DNA from: Pseudomonadota bacterium
GTDB taxonomy: Bacteria; Pseudomonadota; Alphaproteobacteria; Caulobacterales; Caulobacteraceae
NCBI GenBank assembly: GCA_023424215.1
Contig: JAFAEC010000129.1
Coordinates: 1 to 28,978, forward strand
Direction of reading: 5' to 3'
Length of the DNA stretch: 28,978 bases
This document shows, in pieces, positions 1 to 8,225 of the stretch. The position numbers and the translations under genes were made by a program. The notes beneath the pieces were generated by a model. The model worked only from the letters and a program-made list of their open reading frames with translations, had not been told where the DNA came from and made no database searches. How positions within the stretch are numbered: the first letter of the stretch is position 1; each line of letters opens with the position of its first letter.

Positions 1-25
1 TGCGTCATTTGTGTATAAGAGACAG
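1..25. other. Tn5/Nextera adapter remnant at the contig end
   Basis: Bases 10-25 match the last 16 bases of the Tn5 mosaic end used in Nextera libraries (TGTGTATAAGAGACAG). Over the full 19-base element (7-25) 17 bases agree. The match ends exactly where the addB reading frame becomes recognisable. No transposase or second end is present, so this is library-preparation sequence left on the end of an assembled contig, not a genomic insertion. Any open frame extended into it is artificial. Confidence 0.93.
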
Positions 26-192
26 GCGCGCCGGTGCGGCAGCAGGACCACGGCGTCGGACAAGGTCTCCGGGGGGCGCTCGCCCAACCAGTCCAGAACG
101 CCGGCGGCGAGGTCCTCGAGGAACGGCCGCCGCGCCTCGACGGCGAACCACCGGGGAGCTTCGCCCGCGAAAGGATCGAAGGGTCCGTTCAT
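26..192 (-). CDS. addB: AddB, N-terminal fragment (double-strand break repair)
   Basis: The frame starts with an ATG at 192-190 that overlaps the murU stop codon (ATGA), and runs off the contig after about 55 residues. The visible peptide contains PRWFAVEARRPFLEDLAAG and a DAVVLLPHRRA stretch, which resembles the start of alphaproteobacterial AddB. There a first beta strand and arginine-rich turn open the inactivated helicase domain. AddB works with AddA as a helicase-nuclease that resects double-strand breaks for RecA-dependent repair. The position directly after tsaE-amgK-murU matches the gene order known in Caulobacter-type genomes. Only the first few percent of the gene is present, so domain-level proof is impossible here; the call rests on the N-terminal pattern plus gene order. 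Confidence 0.72.
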
Positions 193-899
193 CCCCCGGC
201 CAGCCGCGACTCCGCGGCGTCGCGGGCCTGGGGATCGCCGACGTGCATCCAGTCGCCGTCGAGGACGCAGCCGTGGAGACGGCCGGCCGCGGCGGACTGA
301 CGCCAGAGCGCACTCAACGAGAACGGCCCCTCCGGGCCCGCGGCGACGTAATCCGGCCGGCAGATGTGCACGCCCATATAGGCGAAGGGAGCGGCGGGGG
401 CCTCGCCGCGGAAAGTCAGCCGCTGGTTCTCTTCCAGGAAGAAGTCGCCGTCGCCCTCGAAGCCGATGGAGGCCTCGCGTCGTGCGAGAAGAAGCGCGGC
501 ATCCATCATTGAGGGATTCCACAGGCGGGCGAGTTGATTCAGCGCGTCCCCGCGGTCGATCCAGACGCTGTCGATGTTGGCGACGAAGACCGGCTCTTCG
601 CCGAGCAGGGCCCGGGCCTTCTTCAGGCCGCCGCCGGTCTCCAGCAGCTCCGCGCGCTCGTCGGAGATGACGATGTCCGGGCCCCGGCCGCGAGCGGCGA
701 GATGGGTCTCGAGCCGGTCGGCGAACCAGTGCACATTGACCACCGCCCGCTCGACCCCGGCGTCGGCCAGACGGTCCAGGACGTGGTCGACCAGCGCCCG
801 TCCCCCCACCTCGACCAGAGCCTTGGGCCTGTCGTCCGTCAGGGGCCGCATGCGGGTCCCGAGGCCGGCGGCCAGCACCATGGCGGTCTTCGGCGTCAC
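189..899 (-). CDS. murU: N-acetylmuramate-1-phosphate uridylyltransferase (MurU)
   Basis: This 236-residue nucleotidyltransferase has the sugar-phosphate nucleotidyltransferase signature near its N-terminus (LAAGLGTRMRPLT...RPKAL) and a metal-binding aspartate in NIDSVW. MurU transfers UMP to MurNAc-1-phosphate, giving UDP-MurNAc in the cytoplasmic peptidoglycan recycling route that bypasses de novo synthesis and so lowers fosfomycin sensitivity. The start chosen is GTG at 899-897, which overlaps the stop of amgK (GTGA). An ATG at 881 would cut into the N-terminal strand just before the signature. Its own stop overlaps the addB start. Adjacency to the kinase AmgK supports MurU over a general mannose/glucose-1-phosphate transferase. 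Confidence 0.88.
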   Translation of the reverse strand: MTPKTAMVLAAGLGTRMRPLTDDRPKALVEVGGRALVDHVLDRLADAGVERAVVNVHWFADRLETHLAARGRGPDIVISDERAELLETGGGLKKARALLGEEPVFVANIDSVWIDRGDALNQLARLWNPSMMDAALLLARREASIGFEGDGDFFLEENQRLTFRGEAPAAPFAYMGVHICRPDYVAAGPEGPFSLSALWRQSAAAGRLHGCVLDGDWMHVGDPQARDAAESRLAGG

Positions 900-1984
900 G
901 CGCGTCTCTCCTGCGGGACATGTCGGTCGAACCACGCCGACACCGTCTCCATGCCGGGCTCGCGCAGGTTCCGGTTCAGATGGTCCCACACCCGTGGCAT
1001 GAACTGGCGATAGCGCGGCTTGGCGTCGCGGGCGATCAACCGCGCGAAAACGCCGAGGATGCGCGCCTCGTTGAGCGCCGCCAGGGCGACATAGTCCCGC
1101 CAGTAGGACTCCCGGTCGACCATCATCACCTCGCAGTAGTGATTGAAGGCCACCGCCTCCAGTTCGCGCGGCACGTCGCGACGGGCGTCCTGCAGCAGCG
1201 AGTGCAGATCCCAGACCGGGTGCGCCAGCACGGCGTCCTGAAAGTCGATCAGCCCGACCCGCCGCTGGTGCGCGCGCTCCGGCAGCCAGATCAGGTTCTC
1301 GGCGTGATAGTCGCGGTGCGCGATGGTCCAGGCCTTCTGCTCGCCCATGGCGACGACGGGCGCCCAGGCGGCGCGCCATTCCTCCAGCGCCGCGGGCCCG
1401 AACTGCAGGTCGGCATGCAGCTTCGGCAGCCATTCGACGAACAGGTCGGCGCCGCCCTGCATGGCCACGGCGTCGTAGGTCAACAGCGGCCAGTCGCCGG
1501 CCGGCCCCTGCATCATCTCGGGTAGCAGCGCAGCCATGTGCAGGCGCGCCACGGCGTCGACCGCGGCCAGATAGAGCGGGGCCTGGGGCTCCCCGTCGGC
1601 GATCACCCGCGCGAACAGGTCGTCGCCGAGATCCTCGATCACCGCCAGGCCGTTGGCGGCGTCCACCGCCACGATTTCCGGCGTCGACAGGCCCGCCCGC
1701 CGGAAATGCTCGGCGACCGCGGCGAAGGCCTCCACCCGCCCTGCCGAAAGCCGCGCCACGGCGTTCCAGCCCGCGGCGCGGCGCTGCTCCGGCGTCCAGG
1801 CGGGGTCGCAGGGCGGAGACTCCGCGGCGGGCGGCTGGTCCATCAGCATCAGGCTGGCTCCCGTCGGCGTGGTCAGCCGCTCGTAGCGCCGGGTCGACGC
1901 GTCCCCGGGCAGGGGCGCGCGCGCAGCCTCGCCGAGGCCGGCGGCCGTCAGGAAGTCGCGGCGCAGCTGTTCACGGTCAGACAT
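896..1984 (-). CDS. amgK: Anomeric MurNAc/GlcNAc kinase (AmgK)
   Basis: This 362-residue aminoglycoside-phosphotransferase-fold protein carries the catalytic loop HRDYHAEN (H223, D225, N230) and the metal-binding DFQD (D247-D250). AmgK phosphorylates the anomeric hydroxyl of N-acetylmuramic acid (and GlcNAc), feeding MurU in the next gene. Together they return recycled cell-wall sugar to UDP-MurNAc. The ATG at 1984 overlaps the end of tsaE by 8 bases and its stop overlaps the murU GTG, so the genes are almost certainly cotranscribed and translationally coupled. The same fold includes choline and aminoglycoside kinases; the tsaE-amgK-murU order is what makes the specific assignment strong. Confidence 0.9.
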   Translation of the reverse strand: MSDREQLRRDFLTAAGLGEAARAPLPGDASTRRYERLTTPTGASLMLMDQPPAAESPPCDPAWTPEQRRAAGWNAVARLSAGRVEAFAAVAEHFRRAGLSTPEIVAVDAANGLAVIEDLGDDLFARVIADGEPQAPLYLAAVDAVARLHMAALLPEMMQGPAGDWPLLTYDAVAMQGGADLFVEWLPKLHADLQFGPAALEEWRAAWAPVVAMGEQKAWTIAHRDYHAENLIWLPERAHQRRVGLIDFQDAVLAHPVWDLHSLLQDARRDVPRELEAVAFNHYCEVMMVDRESYWRDYVALAALNEARILGVFARLIARDAKPRYRQFMPRVWDHLNRNLREPGMETVSAWFDRHVPQERRA

Positions 1985-2444
1985 GCAGGTCCATTACCTT
2001 GCTCTCCCACGCCCCTGCGCCAGAAACGGTCGCACGCCGCCCGTCGCCGGCCTCCGCGAGCGTGATCGTGAGTCGATCCGGCCCGAGCCAGCCGGCCGGA
2101 TCCTCGCCCAGTCGTTCGGGCCATTCGATCACCGCGCAGCCCTCGTCCAGCGCCTCGTCCAGGCCGATCTCCGAGGCCTCCTTCGGGCGGGTCAGGCGGT
2201 AGAGATCGAAGTGCGCCACCGGCGGGTCGCTTTCGTAGAACTGCACCAGGGTGAAGGTCGGCGACGGCACGTCTTCGTCCGGCCGGGTCAGGGCGCGGAT
2301 CAGCCCGCGCGCCAGGGTCGACTTGCCCATGCCCAAAGGACCGTAAAGCAGCACCGCCTCGCCCGGCTCCAGCCGGCGCGCCACAGCGGCGCCGAGCCGG
2401 GCCGTCGCGTCCGCGTCGGGCAGGTCGAACACGGCCTCAGGCAA
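1977..2444 (-). CDS. tsaE: TsaE, tRNA t6A biosynthesis ATPase
   Basis: This 155-residue P-loop protein has Walker A GPLGMGKST around residues 35-43 and the family motif PSPTFTLV followed by HFDLYRL. TsaE is the ATPase of the TsaB-TsaD-TsaE complex that adds threonylcarbamoyl to A37 of ANN-decoding tRNAs in the cytoplasm. Length is typical of the family. The ATG at 2444 overlaps the 3' end of the upstream acyltransferase gene by 8 bases, and the gene end overlaps amgK by 8 bases. It is the usual first partner of amgK in alphaproteobacteria, although no functional link between t6A formation and cell-wall recycling is established. Confidence 0.93.
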   Translation of the reverse strand: MPEAVFDLPDADATARLGAAVARRLEPGEAVLLYGPLGMGKSTLARGLIRALTRPDEDVPSPTFTLVQFYESDPPVAHFDLYRLTRPKEASEIGLDEALDEGCAVIEWPERLGEDPAGWLGPDRLTITLAEAGDGRRATVSGAGAWESKVMDLHV

Positions 2445-3300
2445 AGTCAGCGTCCGGCTGGCCGGGCAGCACCCGCTCGGTGAAGGCCTTCAGGGCGTAT
2501 GTCGCCTTGCCTGCGTCGATGTCGAGCCGCGCCGGGGAGATCGGCTTGCCGACCTTCAGGTGGAAGGGCTTCTTCCGCTTGTTGAGCAGCTCGTGGAACA
2601 GGGTGACGTCGCGAAGTTCCTGCGAGACCCTGTCGAAGGCGTGGAACAGGCGGGAATAGGGTCCCGACACATGGATCGGGATGACGGGCGCATCGTATTT
2701 GCGCGCCAGCGAGGCCGCCGTCGGGGCCCAGTCCGGATCGGTCACCGATCCGTCCCTCGCCACCCGCGCCAGCCGCCCGGCCGGGAACATGACCACGCAG
2801 CGCTCGGCCTCGAACGCCTCGCGCGCCGCCTGGAGGGTGGCGCGGGTCTTCTCCCGGGTGCGCTTCTCGACCACCCATTCGACGGGGATCACGGCCTCGC
2901 CCAGTCGCGGCGAGACCCGCAGCGCGTCGGCGTTGGCGAAGAAGACGGCGTCGTCACGACGCGCGGCGACCACATCGCGGACGGCGATGCCGTCGGCGAT
3001 GCCGGTGGGATGGTTGGCCACCACGATGCAGCGGCCCGACTCCGGAATGCGGTCCGCGTTCAGGGCCGACACCTTCAGGTCCAGCAGGTCGCTCATCCAG
3101 GCCAGCGCCTCGGCCCCGGAGAGGGGGCGCACCGCATCGGCCATGCGCACCGCCTGGCGATAGTTCAGGAGCCGGTAAAGCGCCGGCCGCAGCACCGGCC
3201 AGAACGGCGACGCCGTCAGCCGTGGCGCGCGCTCGGCGATCAGCACATCGCAGATGTGCGGCTCCGGAGGGACAGCGGGCATGAAGGCTTCGGCGGTCAT
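2437..3300 (-). CDS. PlsC-like lysophospholipid acyltransferase
   Basis: This 287-residue protein has the acyltransferase motif ANHPTGIADG (H97, D103) and a later MFPAGR block corresponding to the FPEG substrate-binding motif. The catalytic histidine and aspartate are five residues apart (HX5D) rather than the classical HX4D; this spacing also occurs in the hemolysin-like/COG3176-type branch with NHPxGGxDG. It probably acylates a lysophospholipid or ornithine-lipid precursor at the inner membrane face; the substrate cannot be read from sequence. I chose ATG 3300 because a GGGGCGA stretch lies directly upstream and earlier frames are low-complexity and extend into the divergent promoter region. 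It is the first gene of the leftward operon with tsaE. Confidence 0.82.
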   Translation of the reverse strand: MTAEAFMPAVPPEPHICDVLIAERAPRLTASPFWPVLRPALYRLLNYRQAVRMADAVRPLSGAEALAWMSDLLDLKVSALNADRIPESGRCIVVANHPTGIADGIAVRDVVAARRDDAVFFANADALRVSPRLGEAVIPVEWVVEKRTREKTRATLQAAREAFEAERCVVMFPAGRLARVARDGSVTDPDWAPTAASLARKYDAPVIPIHVSGPYSRLFHAFDRVSQELRDVTLFHELLNKRKKPFHLKVGKPISPARLDIDAGKATYALKAFTERVLPGQPDADFA

Positions 3301-3424
3301 TCGCCCCGGTTGTCGCCGCTCCCGCGATGCTCCGCAAGCGCCCCCAGCAACCCTCGCCATTGACGCCCGGACGGGACGGCGCCACGCCTTCGCCCGAAAG
3401 AATTCGCCCGGAGAGGAAGTCCGC

Positions 3425-5527
3425 ATGTCCCGAATGACCCGCCTTCTGACCAGCCTGAGCGCCGCCGCGCTGCTGGGGACCGCCCTTCCCGCCCTCGCCG
3501 AAGCCCCGGCCGCGCCGGCCGCCCCGGGGGCGAGCGCCGCGCAGCAGCAGGCCTTCGACTATCGGGCGATGATTTCGGCCAACCGGCTGGGCGACCCGCA
3601 GGTCTCTGCCGACGGTCGCTGGCTGGTCTATTCGGTCACCACGACCGACGTGGAGGCGAACCGCCGCTCGGGCGCGCTCTACATGATGGACCTGCAGGCG
3701 CCCGGCGAAGCGCGGCGGCTGGCAATCAACGAGGGCGGGGCCAACACGGCGCGCTGGGGCGGCGACGGCAGGTTGTACTTCCTCTCGGGTCGTTCGGGCT
3801 CCAGCCAGGTCTGGCGCGCGGAGGCTGACGGGACCAACCCGGTCCAGGTCACCCGCCTGCCGCTGGACGTCAACGCCTATCGCCTGAGCCCCGACGCGTC
3901 GAAGGTGGCGGTGTCCCTGGCGGTGTTCCCGAGCTGCGGCGACCTCGCCTGCACCGCGGACCGCCAGAAGGCCGTGGCCGACGATTCCTCGACCGGCATG
4001 GTCTACGACCGCATGTTCGTGCGCCACTGGGACACCTGGAACGACGGCACCCAGAACCACCTGTTCGTCGTGAACGCCGACGGTTCGGGCGAGCCGGTCT
4101 GGATGACCCGCGACTTCGACGGCGACGTCCCCTCCAAGCCCTTCGGCGACGAGAGCGAATTCACCTTCACGCCCGATGGTCAGGGGCTGGTCTTCTCGGC
4201 GCGCGAGGCGGGCCGTTCGGAACCGTGGAGCACCAACTTCGACCTGTACCAGGTGTCGCTGGCCGAGCCCGGGCGGCTGACCAATCTGACCGACGACAAC
4301 GACGCCTGGGATACGGGCCCGGTGTTCTCGCCCGACGGCCGCACCCTCGCCTACCGCGCCATGGCCCGGCCGGGCTTCGAGGCCGACAGGTACGGCGTCT
4401 TCCTGCGCGACATGGACACCGGCCAGGTGCGCCAGATCGCCGCCAACTGGGACCGCTCCGCCGACACCCTGCAGTGGTCGAAGGACGGCAACACCCTCTA
4501 CACCACCGCCGGCGACGTGGGTCAGACGCGGCTCTTCGCCATCGACACGCGCAACGGCGTGGTCACCCCGATCACGGGTGAAGGCCACGTCTCGGGCTTC
4601 CAGCAGACCCCGTCCGGCTTCGTGCTCGCCCAGGACAGTCTGACCCGGCCGACCGAGCTGTATGTGAAGACTTTCCTCGGCCGTGAGATGCCGATCCGCA
4701 TCACCGACGTGAACCCGCAGCTCGACAGCCTCGCCTTCGGCGAGGCCGAGCAGTTCAGCTTCGCCGGCTGGAACGACGAGACGGTGCATGGCTACGTCAT
4801 CAAGCCCGCCAACTACGTCGAGGGGCGAAAGTATCCGGTCGCCTTCCTGATCCACGGCGGCCCGCAGGGCTCGTTCGGGAACAGCTGGTCCTACCGCTGG
4901 AACCCGATGACCTACGCCGGCGCCGGCTATGCGGTGGTGATGATCGATTTCCATGGCTCGACCGGCTACGGCCAGGCCTTCACCGATGCGATCAGCCAGC
5001 ACTGGGGCGACCGTCCGCTGGAGGACCTGCAGAAGGGATGGGCCTTCGCGCAGTCGCGCTACGATTTCCTCGACGGCGACAACGCCTGCGCCCTCGGCGC
5101 CTCCTACGGCGGTTACATGATCAACTGGATCGCCGGAAACTGGCCGGGCGAGTTCGACTGCCTCGTCAATCACGACGGGGTGTTCGACACCTTCAACATG
5201 GGCTTCGCCACCGAGGAGCTGTGGTTCACCGAGTGGGAGAACGGCGGCACGCCTTGGGAGAACCCGCGCGGCTACCAGCAGTTCAACCCGGCCAACCACG
5301 TGCAGAACTGGCGCGATCCGATGCTGGTCGTCCAGGGCGACCGCGACTTCCGCATCCCGACCTCGCAATCGCTGTCGACCTTCACCGCCCTGCAGCGCCA
5401 GGGCATCGACAGCCGCCTCATCGTCTTCCCGGACGAGAACCACTGGGTGCTGAAGCCGGCGAACAGCCTGCAGTGGCATACCGAGGTGTTCGGCTGGCTG
5501 GACCGGCACCTGCGACCGGCGAACTGA
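3425..5527 (+). CDS. Secreted S9 family prolyl oligopeptidase-like peptidase
   Basis: This 700-residue protein begins with a signal peptide (hydrophobic core LLTSLSAAALLGTALP, AxA-type cleavage after PALA). An N-terminal beta-propeller follows, with repeated PDG/SPDG turns. The C-terminal alpha/beta hydrolase domain has the nucleophile motif GASYGGY (S560), D641 in GDRDFRIP and H673 in DENHW, so the catalytic triad is complete. It fits S9C/DPP-type serine peptidases that trim peptides in the periplasm. The ATG at 3425 follows a GGAGAGGAAG ribosome binding site and fits the signal peptide; upstream in-frame ATGs would bury it. The gene stands alone, is divergent from the acyltransferase, and ends in an intrinsic terminator. 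Confidence 0.92.
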   Translation: MSRMTRLLTSLSAAALLGTALPALAEAPAAPAAPGASAAQQQAFDYRAMISANRLGDPQVSADGRWLVYSVTTTDVEANRRSGALYMMDLQAPGEARRLAINEGGANTARWGGDGRLYFLSGRSGSSQVWRAEADGTNPVQVTRLPLDVNAYRLSPDASKVAVSLAVFPSCGDLACTADRQKAVADDSSTGMVYDRMFVRHWDTWNDGTQNHLFVVNADGSGEPVWMTRDFDGDVPSKPFGDESEFTFTPDGQGLVFSAREAGRSEPWSTNFDLYQVSLAEPGRLTNLTDDNDAWDTGPVFSPDGRTLAYRAMARPGFEADRYGVFLRDMDTGQVRQIAANWDRSADTLQWSKDGNTLYTTAGDVGQTRLFAIDTRNGVVTPITGEGHVSGFQQTPSGFVLAQDSLTRPTELYVKTFLGREMPIRITDVNPQLDSLAFGEAEQFSFAGWNDETVHGYVIKPANYVEGRKYPVAFLIHGGPQGSFGNSWSYRWNPMTYAGAGYAVVMIDFHGSTGYGQAFTDAISQHWGDRPLEDLQKGWAFAQSRYDFLDGDNACALGASYGGYMINWIAGNWPGEFDCLVNHDGVFDTFNMGFATEELWFTEWENGGTPWENPRGYQQFNPANHVQNWRDPMLVVQGDRDFRIPTSQSLSTFTALQRQGIDSRLIVFPDENHWVLKPANSLQWHTEVFGWLDRHLRPAN

Positions 5528-5554
5528 ACCGTTCCCGGATGGCGGCGGCAAGAA

Positions 5555-5583
5555 GGGGGCGCTCCGGCGGAGCGCCCCCTTTT
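5555..5583 (+). terminator. Intrinsic terminator after the S9 peptidase gene
   Basis: An 11-bp perfect stem GGGGGCGCTCC / GGAGCGCCCCC (5555-5565 with 5569-5579) with a 3-base loop is followed by TTTT. It begins 27 bases after the peptidase stop codon. It is the clearest intrinsic terminator in the window and separates the peptidase from the convergent small secreted gene. Confidence 0.88.
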
Positions 5584-5595
5584 ATCGTTGCCGGG

Positions 5596-5931
5596 TCAGG
5601 CCCCTCCGTCCCGGTCAGCGGTCCGGGCCAGGGCGACAGCCCGCTCGTAGCGGACACGCTCCTGCTCGGTCATGCAGCGCGGCGCCTCCCAGGCCGGCGC
5701 GTCGCGCCTCACCTCCCGCGCCTCGCGCGCGGTGATGAACACCGGACGTTCTCCGTAGCGGCGAACGAAGGCCCGCCGCGACGCCGCGTCCTGGGCGCAG
5801 ACCACGACGCCGCGCGCTTCGGACGCGCGCTCCGGCGTACGGTTCGGCGCCTGTCCCGCACCGGCTGAGCCGGCCGCGGAAGCGGCGAGAAGGGCGGCGA
5901 CGCCGCCGGCGAGAGCACGTGAAAACTGCAT
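5596..5931 (-). CDS. Small secreted protein of unknown function
   Basis: This 111-residue protein starts with a signal peptide (MQFSRALAGGVAALLAASAAG, cleavage probably near GAGA-QAP). The mature part of about 85 residues is charged and has two cysteines (VVVCAQ and APRCMT) that could form a disulfide. It has an ERPVFITAREA segment but no motif I can assign. It is convergent with the S9 peptidase, with the terminator between them. Coding character (signal peptide, balanced residues, stop well placed) is better than that of the overlapping frames. I do not recognise the family. Confidence 0.68.
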   Translation of the reverse strand: MQFSRALAGGVAALLAASAAGSAGAGQAPNRTPERASEARGVVVCAQDAASRRAFVRRYGERPVFITAREAREVRRDAPAWEAPRCMTEQERVRYERAVALARTADRDGGA

Positions 5932-6111
5932 GGCAGGGCTCCTCAGCGTTCCGGAATTGATCCGTTCCCGGATCGCAGAATGCGCCCAACCCCCGAAATG
6001 TAAAGATTATGCGACAGATCGAAGTATGAAATTTTACAGTCACAGCCCCCCGGCGACGGATGAGCCATACCGGGCATCGCGCGTTCTCTCCCCGCCAGGG
6101 AGCAGCGCCTC
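5932..6111. promoter_or_regulatory. Divergent promoter region with an AT-rich island
   Basis: This 180-base gap lies between the small secreted gene (leftward) and the AsmA gene (rightward). Bases 5997-6040 are strikingly AT-rich for this window and hold an inverted repeat TGTAAA (5999-6004) / TTTACA (6033-6038). On the minus strand TTTCAT-16-TAATCT is a weak promoter candidate for the secreted protein. A second small palindrome GATCCG-TTCC-CGGATC lies at 5959-5974. The promoter assignment is inference from position and base composition. Confidence 0.35.
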
Positions 6112-8157
6112 GTGCAGAACCCCTTGAACGAAAACCGGAACTGGCTCGCCGTGCGCGAGCGGGCCCTGGTCCCGGCCGGCGCCCGGCTGCGCGGCTGGCG
6201 CGATTGGGTCGTGGCCAACGACCCCGTCTACGCCGCCGCCCGCCGTCCCGGTCGCCCGGAAAAGATCGCCGCCAGCATCACCCTCGCGCTGATCGCCGCC
6301 GTCCTCCTGTCCCTCGCCTTCTTCGACTGGAACCTTCTGCGCGGCCCCATCGGGCGCTGGGCCTCCGAGCGCTATGATCGGGAAATCCAGCTGAACGGCG
6401 ATCTCGACGTCCACCTGTTCAGCTGGACCCCGTCGATGCAGGTCCGCGACGTGCGCATCGGCGGACCCGACTGGGCCCGGGAGCGGGACACCCTGCGCGT
6501 GGGCGATCTGCAAGCCTCGGTGCGGCTGCGCTCGCTGCTCGCCGGCCGCATCGAGATGCCGCGCGTGGCCGTCGCCCGCGCCCAGGCGGTGCTGATCTCG
6601 ACCGAGGACGGCCGCCGCAGCTGGGCCCTGAACCCCGACGCTCCCGACACCGGGGAGGGGCTGAAACTGCCGCCGATCCAGCGGCTCATCATCCGCGACG
6701 GGCGGATTTCACTGGACGAGCAGGGACGGAACATCCGCCTCGAGGCGACCGTCGACGCCCGGGAGGGCACGGACGGGGAGGCGGGCTTCAGGCTCGACGG
6801 CGAGGGCACCGTGAACGGCACGCCGTTGACGGTGCAGGTGCGTGGCGGGCCCTTCCTGAACGTCCGCCGGGACCGGCCCTACGGTTTCCATGCCGAGGTG
6901 AACGGCGCCGGCACGCGCATGGTCGCCGACGGCTCCATCACCCGACCCTTCGACCTCGGCCAGTTCACCGCCGACCTGAGCCTGCGCGGACGCGACCTCG
7001 CCGACATCTACCTGCTCACCGGCATCACCACGCCGAACACCCCGCCGTATCGCCTTGCGGGCCAGCTTACGCGGGACGACGCGCGCTTCACCTTCGCCGA
7101 CTTCTCGGGCCGCGTCGGGTCGTCCGATCTCTCGGGCGACCTGGTCGTCGACAAGGCGGGAGATCGGCGCCGGGTGGAGGCGGACCTGCGCTCGCGTCTG
7201 CTCGACATCGACGATCTCGCCGCGGTCCTGGGCGCCGAGACCCGGGTGACCGGCGGCGGCGACAGCCGGGTCAGCTCGGGCCGGCCTGGCCGGCTTCTCC
7301 CCGACGCGCCCCTGAACGTGGAGCGCCTGCGGGTCATGGATGGCGAGCTGCGCTACCGGGCGGCGCGGGTGAAGCGGAACACGCTGGACGTCCGCGAGGT
7401 CGACATCGGCGCCCAGCTGAAGTCGGGCGTGCTCGATCTCGACCCGATCGCCTTCACCTTCAACCGCGGCGAGCTGCGCGGCACGGCGAAGATCAACGCC
7501 ACCCGGGACATGCCGTACAGCGCCGTCGACCTGCGCCTGCGCGGCTATCCACTGGAGTCCATCATCCCGGCGCGCGGCGGCGCGCCGACGGTGAGCGGCA
7601 GCGCCCTCGGCCGGGCGAAGCTGGAAGGGCCCGGAGCCTCGATCCACGACTTCGCCGCAGGGTCGAAGGGCACGCTCAGCCTGGTCGTGCCGCAGGGCCG
7701 GATGCGCGCCGCCTTCGCCGAGCTGATGGGCATCAACGCGACGGCCGGCCTGTTCAAGTTGCTGGGCGGCGACGAGACGACGTCCGAGATCCGCTGCGCC
7801 GTGGCCAGCTTCGACGTCGCCGGCGGCACGGCGACGGCCCGGACCTTCGTCATCGACACCACCCCGGTGCTGGCCCGGGGATCGGGCACGATCGACCTCG
7901 GCACCGAGACGATGAACCTGAGGATCGATGGCGAGACCAAGGAGGCGCGGCTGGTGCATCTGTGGTCCCCGATCACCGTCCAGGGCCCGCTCACCCGGCC
8001 GCAAGTCGGGATCGAGGGCGGGGCGGTGGCCGGGCAGGTCGGTCTGGCGGCCGCTCTCGGGGCGCTGATCTCGCCGCTGGCCGCCCTGTTGCCCTTCGTC
8101 GACCCGGGTCTGGCCGAGGACGCCAACTGCGGCGCGCTGATCTCCTCGGCGCGCTGA
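6112..8157 (+). CDS. AsmA family inner-membrane protein
   Basis: This 681-residue protein has one N-terminal membrane anchor (about residues 49-68, SITLALIAAVLLSLAFF) and then a long periplasmic region rich in short beta strands. The first such segment has the AsmA-type pattern of WTPSMQVRDVRIG. The C-terminal portion (IDLGTETMNLRIDGETKEAR then PITVQGPLTRPQV) is the conserved AsmA C-terminal block. AsmA-like proteins are bridge-like proteins thought to move or organise phospholipids between inner and outer membranes. The start is GTG at 6112 with an AGGGAG site about 10 bases upstream; a cytoplasmic tail of about 45 residues before the anchor is longer than usual. The most C-terminal 40 residues are hydrophobic, ending in a CG pair typical of this subfamily in Caulobacterales. 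Confidence 0.87.
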   Translation: MQNPLNENRNWLAVRERALVPAGARLRGWRDWVVANDPVYAAARRPGRPEKIAASITLALIAAVLLSLAFFDWNLLRGPIGRWASERYDREIQLNGDLDVHLFSWTPSMQVRDVRIGGPDWARERDTLRVGDLQASVRLRSLLAGRIEMPRVAVARAQAVLISTEDGRRSWALNPDAPDTGEGLKLPPIQRLIIRDGRISLDEQGRNIRLEATVDAREGTDGEAGFRLDGEGTVNGTPLTVQVRGGPFLNVRRDRPYGFHAEVNGAGTRMVADGSITRPFDLGQFTADLSLRGRDLADIYLLTGITTPNTPPYRLAGQLTRDDARFTFADFSGRVGSSDLSGDLVVDKAGDRRRVEADLRSRLLDIDDLAAVLGAETRVTGGGDSRVSSGRPGRLLPDAPLNVERLRVMDGELRYRAARVKRNTLDVREVDIGAQLKSGVLDLDPIAFTFNRGELRGTAKINATRDMPYSAVDLRLRGYPLESIIPARGGAPTVSGSALGRAKLEGPGASIHDFAAGSKGTLSLVVPQGRMRAAFAELMGINATAGLFKLLGGDETTSEIRCAVASFDVAGGTATARTFVIDTTPVLARGSGTIDLGTETMNLRIDGETKEARLVHLWSPITVQGPLTRPQVGIEGGAVAGQVGLAAALGALISPLAALLPFVDPGLAEDANCGALISSAR

Positions 8158-8225
8158 GCGGTTGAGCCCGCGCGGGAATCCGTGCGAGGCGTGATCTTCT
8201 CGCCGCGCCCGGACGTAGGGATTCC

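Noticed and set aside
10..25. End of a genuine Tn5-type transposon
   Set aside because: The match is to the engineered mosaic end used in libraries, at the very tip of the contig, with no transposase or IS50 sequence following.
2954..5551. 865-residue open frame on the minus strand opposite the S9 peptidase
   Set aside because: It is the antisense mirror of a well-supported gene in GC-rich DNA, has repetitive Val/Gly/Arg/His composition and no recognisable domain.
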